From NCBI GenBank assembly GCA_947000775.1, contig CAMQGK010000567.1, forward strand, positions 248,001-312,000: 64,000 nucleotides of DNA, written 5' to 3'. The notes below the pieces were generated by a model. That model saw only the letters and a list, made by a program, of their open reading frames with translations, was not told the origin of the DNA and searched no databases. This DNA is from Pterois miles (lineage: Eukaryota; Chordata; Actinopteri; Perciformes; Scorpaenidae). Position numbers and translations under genes: made by a program. This document shows, in pieces, positions 35,972 through 45,312 of this stretch (its first letter is position 1; every line of letters begins with the position of its first letter).

Positions 35972-38400
35972 CGTAGTAGTATGCTAGAGATTCACACACC
36001 AGGTCCACACCAGAGGGGCAAATTATTTAGTTTTCTTTCCTGGGAGTTAAAGGTGAAATTAAATGCTGTTGCTGTGAACTTATTATTTTTGTTATTTTCA
36101 CTCTTTAAAAGTCACCCGGACGCAGGAAACAGCCTCTCAAACTCTGAAACTTTTCTAGTCTGGGACAAAATGTCAGGGCCTTGCTGCGGTAATAAATCAA
36201 GTGAGAAATAAGCTAATTTTCTCATAGACTTCAAGACAGACTTTTTAGAGTCGCCCTCTGCTGGCTATTAGAAAGAAGGCACTTCTGCATTGGTTTCTCT
36301 TTCCAGAACTGGTGGCTGGAGCTATGATTTGGGATAAGATTTTGAAAAAAAGTCACACATCATCCTGCTTTTCATGGGTGTAAAATTGGACCCCTAATGA
36401 TGCAGAAATTTGTGGAAAGATGTTTTTTAGATTCAACTCTACAATGATTTCTGAACATACTGTATACTAGATATTTTAAATCACATTTGCAGCTAGACTT
36501 GAGCTGGTTGACCATACTGTGGCTTTCAGCTATGCAAATACTGTATGTCCGTCTCTGTTACAAGGTTAAATACCAAATTAACATCATACTTGTTCTGTTC
36601 GAAGCTGTTTCTCTACCATCTTAGGGATCATGGCATAGCGTTCAGGCATCCAGGGCAGCGAGACATTCACAAATTCCATGTCTTTGGTCTGGAATACATT
36701 CTTCACTCCTGGAAACGGGGCGTAGCATATTACCATACACATTATTTTCACTTTAGTTTTTGCAATTTTGCTTAGTTATAGTTTTAGTTTAATCATAGTT
36801 TTAAAAAAAGATTCCTATAATACTCACCTAAAACATCAACATCCACTTTAAAGTTGATAAAATGGGTGTGAATATTTCCAGTGACATTTTCTGCTACTTG
36901 GTGTCCGAATGGAAAATTGTCCTTTAGTGCAAAGGAAGAGATGATGTAGCCTGTGGCATGTACCTTGGCCTCCACTGAGCCACTCTGGTAGAAAATAAAG
37001 TCCCACATGTAGTCATAGTTTCCTATAGCTGTGATTGTCCTGAACACTAAAGCGCTGTTTGCGAGTCCTCCATAACTGTGAAAGACTATCTCTGAGAAAT
37101 GCCTCCGTAGAGGATAGCCCAGGTCATGCTCAAAGACGCAAATTGAGTTTCTGTGTCGGCGTGGAACACCAGTGTCCTGGAAATGAAAAGTGTCTATGTA
37201 GGTGGCTGAATAAGGGCAGTCGACCCCCCTGACCAACTCATAAGCAAACCGACCAATGCCAATGCTGCCATCAATGAACTTACTCAGCATGGTATTTGGG
37301 GTGACCGACCCATAGACTGACATGGCCTCTTGAACGCTTAGTTCATAAATAATCCTCTCTCCTCTAAAACGAACATCAAAAACTCTCATGCCCCTTAGCG
37401 GGCTCAGACCAAAGGCAAAGCTCCAGTCAAGGTATACAATGTGGTTGTTCTTCCTACTGAATCGCTTGCCTTTTACATTAAACTGTTGGGGTCCAATGCC
37501 TGAGGGTTTCTGTTTGGGTTTGAGTGAGGCGTAATTCGGCACAGGTTTATAGATGACTTTCTTCACAGTCCCTGCCTCGTATTGCTGCTTCAGTTCCATT
37601 ATACTGTCAAAGTACTGACCATTATAAAGCACTTTAATTACACGCCAGGACAAAAAATTGGTGCTTTGGTGGTCAAAGAAGATCTCAAAGCCCACAGGGT
37701 GGATGTAAAAACCCTCCACATTTTGACAGATCGAAATCCAGGTCTGTCTGTCCCCTGACTTGACTCCTCTGGGGGTGGACTCGAGGTAGACTGGGTATGC
37801 GGATGCATCTAAACCAAAACTCTCATTCAGCAGCTTACTGACTGGTTTAAGTACAAGATGCAGAAACATGACCATATAAATGTGTTCCCCAAAACGCAAT
37901 GGGCGTGCAGTCAAAGGGATCTCTCTTTTGTATCTCTCAAAGGTGACATCGCGGTGGTAGGTGGGGTTAGGGAGAGGGCCGACCACATATTCCTTTATGT
38001 TGTTTTTCGAGCTATGAAAAACCACAACAGTTGCCTCTCTTGCTGGTTTTGGTCCATTGGTATCCAGATAGTGCAAAACATCCTGTTTTTTTGGCAGAGA
38101 GAGATCGATCATATAAAGGTAGTCAACTGACGGAGGTGAAGATGGTTCAATGGAGATGTTCATCCCTGGGATCTTGGACATGTAGTCACGCACTTGTAGA
38201 AACTCTTCCACCGACAGATCAGCAAAGACGTCGCTATGCTCATTGTGCACGACAGCTTGGACCGGGTTTACCTGTTGCGCAGGGCACTTTGGAGTCCGTT
38301 GGGTGTTGAGCCATATCAGGATGCAGTTACCTATCAACGAAGCAACAACTACAAGAGCCAGAAGGCATTTTAGGACATTGGCAATAGTACGAGAGACCAT
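33808..38400 (-). CDS. aoc2/aoc3-like: Membrane primary amine oxidase (copper/TPQ), AOC2/AOC3-like, paralogue 2
   Basis: Five exons on the minus strand, 38400-36828, 36708-36590, 34645-34479, 34325-34193 and 34092-33808, join in the same phases as paralogue 1 and give 758 aa. The start is the ATG at 38400. An upstream in-frame extension begins with GTG and is not a eukaryotic start. Residues about 9-31 form the membrane anchor. The active site is complete: TPQ precursor Tyr462 in NYDY, catalytic Asp377 in FIDGSIGIG, copper ligands His511 and His513 in NIHTHF plus His679 in LHIPHSED. Sequons occur at Asn81, Asn192 and Asn505. Gly460 precedes NYDY, as in paralogue 1. Introns are short (119, 153 and 100 bases) except intron 2 (34646-36589), which holds repeats. 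The C-terminus runs on to FDADFIFGK, about six residues longer than paralogue 1. It converges with paralogue 1 and is co-oriented with psme3. Confidence 0.95.
35062..35430 (+). repeat. Dispersed repeat C copy in oxidase 2 intron 2
   Basis: It shares TCAGAATAAAACAGATCACT and AATCAGCTGTGCTGCTCATC with the pair at 19573-20135 in oxidase 1. The intron differs between the two genes (intron 3 versus intron 2), so these are independent insertions and not inherited from the gene duplication. Confidence 0.75.
35893..35980. repeat. (ATT)n-(AGT)n compound microsatellite
   Basis: About 50 bases of ATT units change directly into AGT units with one TCG interruption. Confidence 0.95.
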
Positions 38401-38827
38401 TTCTCTGCTGCTGTACACCAGTTATGGGTGGGTGGGAGGAAAGTAGCTGTTTATGGAGGTTGTGTGAAGGGGTGCGGCCACTGACTGCTTTTACAACCCG
38501 AGGGGTGTTTCTTTTGATAAGCGCAGTAGTACTCATGTATAAAGCTGCTGTGATGATTATGGGCAACATGGAAAGAGACAACAATTTATACAAAAGGTAG
38601 CATGAACCTTTGGATTCAAACATGTCTTCATTAAGACATTGACGGTTTTGAGTGATTTTGGACATTTGGTACTGATATTCAAGGTCTTCAGATGATTAAT
38701 CTGTGCCATCATCTTATCTAACTATCTAACCTAATATCTCATCCTCACACTATTTGGTGATCCCCTTGCCTTTCACCTAGCGCCACCATTAGGTCAACAT
38801 TTCAATAAGGTCAATACTTTGGTTTAT

Positions 38828-39115
38828 GGCCAAGTACACCACAGATTGGACTGAGTTTACCTGTTAAGCAGGGCACTGTGCAGTGGCCTTGGTGTTAAGC
38901 CATATCAGGACAAACTGACTTATCAATGATCCATTAACTACAAGAAACACAAGCCATTTTAAGACATTGTCAACAGTCTGAGAGTCCATTTCTGTGTATC
39001 TGTAGTAGTTGTTTAAGGAGGTTGTGTAAATGGGTCAGGCCAGTGATTTCAAAGACAGCTTTTACAACCTCAGAGGTGTTTCTTTTGATAAGAACACTAG
39101 TAACAGACTACCTTC
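38828..39115 (-). pseudogene. Relic of a third AOC gene: decayed 5' exon and upstream region
   Basis: Read on the minus strand from an ATG at 38989, the sequence translates as MDSQTVDNVLKW, a hydrophobic anchor, LIWLNTK and AQCPA, and then a TAA stop. Paralogue 2 reads MVSRTIANVLKC, the anchor, LIWLNTQ and PKCPA followed by a Gln codon at the stop position. After the stop the match continues (QVNSVQSVV against QVNPVQAVV) and fades near 38828. It also extends upstream of the ATG: TTATCAAAAGAAACACC and TTGTAAAAGC occur in both copies. The fragment is therefore a DNA-level duplicate of the promoter-proximal part of oxidase 2, lying 430 bases upstream of the intact gene. No downstream AOC exons follow. 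Confidence 0.88.
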
Positions 39116-39518
39116 ATAACTGATGATGTTCAACATTGATCTCAGCAGTACTTTGTGTATATGATACAATATGATACAACAAATACAGATTCAGCAGTTC
39201 ATCATGTGTACATCAGAAATACTGTATATCGGTGAACCTTTTTTTAAATGTGTTGGGTTTTTTTTTTACATTTATATACGACAAGCTTGACAAGCTGTCA
39301 AATTAATGCTATAATGCATTAATGCAACTTTGTTTAAAAGCCACAAATTTCTTTAATGGATTAATGCAACTTGTGATTTTCGGGTTGTAGTAGTTAAAGC
39401 ATTAAGTTAGCTTAGTTTAAAGCTAGCTAGTTTAAAGCGAGTGAAGATACTGGCATCATTTTAAACAAGAAAACCAACCCATTGGGCCAGATAATTTGTG
39501 CCAAACTTCAGCCGTATC

Positions 39519-39705
39519 TCTGGGCTGGGCCCAGTGTTCCTATTGGCTGTGCTCCGGCTGGTGAGCGCTGGTTGATATTTTCTCAACTGATCTCAACATG
39601 GCTGCTGGGTCACAAACTTTCAGGCATCTGAGGAGAGAAATTGGCATTACAGTACCAGAATATTGATTCATATTAGATCAGCCCTGCCTAGTTTGACAGT
39701 TTCAC
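39519..39705 (-). repeat. Partial copy of dispersed repeat B
   Basis: CTATTGGCTGTGCTCC, CATGGCTGCTGGGTCACAAA and GAATATTGATTCATATT match the middle of the copy at 49563-50040. Confidence 0.7.
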
Positions 39706-40140
39706 ACAATGACCCGCTAACTGCACATTGTCCCGCTTATTACACGGCTATTTACTGAAGAAATCAATAATTTGACACAAAACACTCTGGAACATCAGAG
39801 CTACCAGATCACAGAATGGCGTGATTAACCATTCAGAATGGAGTATTTAACAATACCATGCAATAATTAGTGTATAATCACCTGAAACTAAGAGAATGAG
39901 CCCTTCGTGTCTACGTAGGGAGTGGGTCGTTCACTGAGGTGCAGCACTGCCCTCTCTGGCACAGGTTAGGAAAATCCAATAAAGAATGACAGTTTCCAGG
40001 GAGGGCTGGTGATGGTCACACACACACACACACATAAAATAATAAGATATCTTACTACAAGACTAAAATATGCATCAATCTCATAAAAGGCTGACACCGC
40101 TTACTGTGGTGTTAAACCATGAGGATACATGCAGACAAAT

Positions 40141-40141
40141 A

Positions 40142-40225
<84 letters not shown>
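40141..40225. repeat. (TA)n microsatellite
   Basis: About 42 perfect AT units directly adjoin the Tc1 derivative at 40230, which probably inserted into a TA of this tract. Confidence 0.97.
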
Positions 40226-40229
<4 letters not shown>

Positions 40230-40231
<2 letters not shown>

Positions 40232-40859
40232 GTACAGACCAAAAGTTTGGACACACCTTCTCATTCAGAGTTTTCTTTATTTTCATGACTATGAAAATTG
40301 TAGATTCACACTGAAGGCATCAAAACTATGAATTAACACATGTGGAATTATATACTTAACAAAAAAGTGTAAAACAACTGAAAATATGTCTTATATTGTA
40401 GTTTCTTCAAAGTAGCCATCTTTTGCTCTGATTACTGCTTCACACACTCTGCATTCTCTTGATGAGCTTCAAGAGGTCGTCACCTGAAATGGTCTTCAAC
40501 AGTCTTGAAGGAGTTCCCAGAGATGCTGAGCACTTGTTGGCCCTTTTGCCTTCACTCTGCGGTCCAGCTCACCCCAAACCATCTGGATCAAGTTCAGGTC
40601 CGGTGACTGTAGAGGCCAGGTCATCTGGTCCAGCACCCCATCACTCTCCTTCTTGGTCAAATAGCCCTCACACAGCCTGGAGGTGTATTTGGGGTCATTG
40701 TCCTGTTGAAAAATAAATGATGTCCAACTAAACGCAAATGGATGGAATAGCATGCTTTCAGTTTTAATGCCTTTAGTGTGAATCTACAATGTCAATAGTC
40801 ATGAAAAGAAAGGAAACTCATTGAATGAGAAGGTGTGTCCAAACTTTTGGTCTGTACTG
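40230..40859 (-). mobile_element. Tc1-type deletion derivative
   Basis: Both ends read CAGTACAGACCAAAAGTTTG going inward, a near-perfect inverted repeat of about 40 bases. The interior keeps only the transposase C-terminus on the minus strand (40753-40496): FQQDNDPKYTSRLC with the second catalytic Asp, then WPLQSPDLN and MVWGELDRR. The third catalytic residue, normally Glu in PIEMVWDEL, reads Gln (LIQMVW). It is non-autonomous and its enzyme is dead. Confidence 0.9.
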
Positions 40860-41825
40860 TATATATAATGTGAACTCCTGAAAATTAAATGTTTTTAATT
40901 TTCTGTACTGGTCCCAGTAATATTTGTTCTTAAATTGTACTGAGGTATCACATGACATGGTTCAGCTACGTTTCAGCCAATAATGGAGGACTGTCTGTAT
41001 CTCTTTGTAAAGCCTTCTGAGGACATAAACTTTGCTTATGCTTGTGCGAGACCCTGTGGCGCAGGCCTCTGCAGATGGCATGTGAGCTATGGGCGTGCAC
41101 AGAGGCTTTTGTGCTCAACAAGTAATCCTTTGCAGTATTCTCTGAACTGCAAAAGGGGGCGTATAAACAAAACACTCTGTGAAGAAGCAAGAAGCCATTG
41201 ACTATTACAGGAAGAATGCCTTTGACCAAACATGGCTGAAGAGTAGGAACTAACTGTAAACTCACATCTGTTCATTCATCAGTTAGTTTGAATTTATATT
41301 TCTGACCAAAGTAACAACCCTTACTTGCATGCATGTGTGCAGGTTTGTTTCTTAATGACTATGTTTAATAACTTGTATGCATTTTAAAGATGGTCCCTAA
41401 GTTCCCTTTGTCATTATCCATAGTACTGTCAAGTTGCACAAGGTGTTTTAAAGCACCAAACTTCAAAAACGCATCATGAGGTGAAAAAAATATAAAATGT
41501 TATTACATCACAATAAATCTGGTGAAAATTTTAGACTCCAGGTTTAATTTTTTTTTTTTTTTGCAAATACTTGTGTGGGTGCACCGGGACTGTGCGGCAC
41601 CTTTAAAACAATAATAATAATAACAACACTAATAACAATACTACTACTACTACTAATAATAATAAGAGCTGTATGAAACCACAGACACAGTTGCTGTATT
41701 CAAAAACATTTGACATTTGACAAGTTCAAGCTGGCTTGATCACAAGAGACAGATATATGGAGGCACATAACTGAATGAAGTTTTCTTTTTTGTATTTGAG
41801 TCCAACCCTTCTGGACAGGTCCATA

Positions 41826-41965
41826 CTGACAGACAGCAGAGTGCTACAGTGTTCATCAAGGCCAGTCTGAAGCAGGAGGGTCCCAGGACGTCACATGTTC
41901 TGCACTATGTACAGCAGGTCAGACAAACAGTTGCTGGGCTGTAATGGTGTCTCCAAGTGCACCAT
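41826..41965 (+). repeat. Duplicated segment, copy 1 (copy 2 at 45825-45965)
   Basis: GTTCATCAAGGCCAGTCTGA, AGCAGGAGGGTCCCAGGAC and GGGCTGTAATGGTGTCTCCA are shared almost exactly with 45825-45965 in psme3 intron 7. Copy 1 lacks an eight-base CTCCCTGT-like piece. Both copies have the same orientation. Confidence 0.85.
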
Positions 41966-42871
41966 GATGCAAAGACATAAGTACAAGACAAAATAAAAGC
42001 ACAGTGGGCAGGAGGAGAAACGTCTTCAGAAACGGTGCTGGCGAATCTGTGTATATGAGGATAACTGCAACACTAAAGCTGAAGAGCCACAGCTGCTTCT
42101 TGAAGCACTGAGGAAAGCAGTCTGCATCTTGTTCGAGTAGAGGGTCCCTTGACAGATTAAGGTCAGACTGGGAGAGGGAGGTGGTGTTTTAAATTCCACA
42201 CTTCTTCCTCAGACAGTGGTATACTCAGAGAGTTCAAGGGAGAAGGGCAAAAAGGAAACAAACAGAACCTTCACTGGGTGAGTCAGGCAACATAGAGTTT
42301 AAAAAAGTATTCACAAACAAATCCTGGGAAAGACATGGCATCCACAGGAGCAAAACCTGCAACAAACAAACAACACAGACAGGAAGTGAAGCCAGCAGGA
42401 ATCTCTGAGCTTCAGTCCCAGCTGAGCAGATGGAAGGCAGGCCATGTAGGTGGTCTCTGCAACAACAGCCTGCAGTCGGGATACTAATGGGAAAAGAAGC
42501 CTGAGGTCAGGTCCCAGGGCACTGGAAAGCCAAAACTGAAGGTTATGTGTGAAAGCATGTTGGTGATGGAGGAGGATCCCACAACAGCTGGAATATGTGT
42601 GTGTATGTGTGTGTGACCTTGGGTCATTTTTCTTTTTAAAGGTATTTTTACAGTTTCCTCTATCTCGCTCATGACCCAAAACAGTTGGGGTTTCACATAT
42701 AGAGTAGTGAGCAGCATTCGTGTTAAAGTTTTACATACTGAATATCAGCACACTATCAGTCCAAACGCAGCATCTTATTTGAGATGTCATGGTTGTAAAA
42801 CCTAAAACCATGACGTGTTCAAAAGCAAAAGCTACAATTATTGGTCAGTACTGTTTGACTGAGCTCATGTC

Positions 42872-42872
<1 letters not shown>

Positions 42873-42933
<61 letters not shown>
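42873..42933. repeat. (TG)n microsatellite at the psme3 3' end
   Basis: About 30 perfect units, a few bases 3' of the psme3 stop codon, so in the mRNA it would be a (CA)n tract at the start of the 3' untranslated region. Confidence 0.95.
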
Positions 42934-42934
<1 letters not shown>

Positions 42935-42946
42935 TGTTCGGGGTTG

Positions 42947-45279
42947 TCAGTAAAGAGCTTCAGAGTTGCTGTTTCTAGGTTTCTTGATCTTCTCAATGTT
43001 CTTCAGGATCATATCATGAAGAATCACCTGAAAGCAACAAAGAAATATTAAGATCAACACTGAGCTGGACACATCTGACTTTAGCATTAAAGGACTTAGT
43101 TTCAGATATCTTGTCTGTCCGTAGTATATAAAGATGGACGACATGACAGCTCTCTAAAAATGAAGCCGAAACACCTTGCCTGCACCCTGGTGGCTGGCTG
43201 CAGTATAGGTCATAAAGCCTGCCTCCTCCATGCTAGTGGACATGGGCCAATAGTACATCAAATAAATTTCTCCCAAAGATGGTTTCTGTTATTTTAGGTA
43301 GTTCTTGTCACACTGATGTATGTTCAAGTGTTGATTTTTCTGATAAGCTTAGGTTATAAAACTACAACTTCTTAGGTTTAGACAGTAAAACTGCAACTTC
43401 TTTAGCTATAAGCACAAAAACACATTAAGTTTAAACATAAATTTAGGGAAAACTATCGTCCCATCCATCATCCTCGACTTCCACCCCTCATGGGTTTTTA
43501 CACTTTCTATACAATAGTGTCAGACATCCATTTCTACTCCTGTCATGATTACTACAGTCACTACAGGTCACTGTAAGCAACACGTTTTAACATGTTGTAA
43601 AACATCACATTTTGAACACCAACAAAAGGGCTTCTTTAGGTTTAGGCTATAAAACTACAACTTCTTTAGGTTTATGCAATAAAACTACAACTTCTTTAGC
43701 TATAAGCACAAAAACACATTAAGTTTACACATAAATTTAGGGAAAACTATCGTCCCATCCATCATCCTTGACTTCCACCCCTCATGGGTTTTCACACTTT
43801 CTATACAATAGTGTCAGACATCCGTTTCTGCTCCTGTCATGAATATTATGGTCACTAGGTCACTGTTCTTTTACCTTCTTTCAGTGACTAGATGATAAAA
43901 CCTATTAGTGGGTGTAGTAGGCCCTTATTGACCTACATCTATGTGGCTTATAGACAACTCTAATTGGCTTGGAGATACTGTGTTTGTGTCTTTCTAGCCA
44001 AAGAAAAATCTGAATAAATTAAACAAATTAACATAATTTTGTGTAGGGTCTGTGAATGCTCTCATTCATTCAGGTCATATTCATTCTGGCAACAATTGAA
44101 TCGAAGGCGACTGGACTTAGATTTGTCTCTGAAACGAGACAGAGACACATCTAAGTCTAGTCGTCTTCGATTCAATTGTTGCCAGAATAATTTTGTGCAT
44201 TAGAAACATATTTTTTTTCTATCGTATCCCTTTAAATCAATACCTCAGCCTTATAGGGGTCTACTGGGGGGTTCTGATGCCAAGGTAGGGAATCACTGGT
44301 TTAGATTACAGATAACACACTGGCACAGACTTTTGAATTATGGTTTCAAAAGTGCTGTGACGTAGACTGCAATCTGACTGCATCCGACTGGCGACAGGAG
44401 ACAAAGTGGATGGGTCCAACAAACAAGGCTTTCACCCAGGACAGACCACTGTTTGCGTCCCATGCATGATGCTACAATCATGCTGATAGTTCATGTCCTG
44501 TGTTCACAACGTTCAGTGTCATTTTCAAAGTTTCAAAAGTAGAAGTCTTATGACTAACCACAGACTAACTAATGTTTTTCCTGAACCTAACTGAGTTGCC
44601 AGTATATGACGAGTTGGGATCAGAACATGTTGAGACATCAGTTCTTGTCCCTGCACAAAGTAACTTTTCGCCCTGTTTCACTGCAGCTTGTGTGGCTGTT
44701 GATTCAAATTGACAAATTAATGCTCACATATTGATTCCTGAGCTCTGAAACAATGATTTTCAAACTGATGTACTCCTTCTCATCAATCTCTGATATGGTC
44801 CTCCTGTAGTCCTCCTGCGGATTAGAGACAGACACATAATCAAGAATACAACCATATATGATTTCTAAGAGGAGAGCAAGACTGCAGTTAGGGATGCACT
44901 GATACCAGATCGGATATTGGGCAGATGCTGACTCACATAGCTGGATCAATGGGACCGATTAATTAAATTCAACTCTATGTTTATATGCTTTACACATTAT
45001 ATACTGGTATTTTAATTCCTGATTAAGTTTTGACCAATTTGTTGCTGCATTAAAAAGGTTTAAAACTGAATTGTAATTCCTGTTAATTTGGAGAATTTTT
45101 TTCTAATGCTCTATTTTAACTGTCCTATAACAGAATGACCACAGCCACGTCCACACAATGAGGGATAAAGCTTATTAATCACACAGTGGTATCAGATCAG
45201 TACTCAGCCAATATTCAAAGCCCAGGTATCGCTATCGGGACTGAAAAAGTCAGATTGGTGCATCTCTAACTGTAGTTGC

Positions 45280-45312
<33 letters not shown>

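Larger units (their letters stand above)
40860..42946. other. psme3 3' flank and probable 3' untranslated region
   Basis: It includes a compound (AAT)/(CTA) microsatellite at 41609-41664, the left copy of a 140-base duplicated segment (41826-41965), and a (TG)n tract at 42873-42933 that starts only 14 bases beyond the psme3 stop. I could not place the polyadenylation site. Confidence 0.5.

Noticed and set aside
38401..38418. An N-terminal extension of oxidase 2 beginning six codons upstream
   Set aside because: The upstream codon is GTG, not ATG. The ATG at 38400 aligns with the start of paralogue 1 and with the ATG of the relic at 38989.
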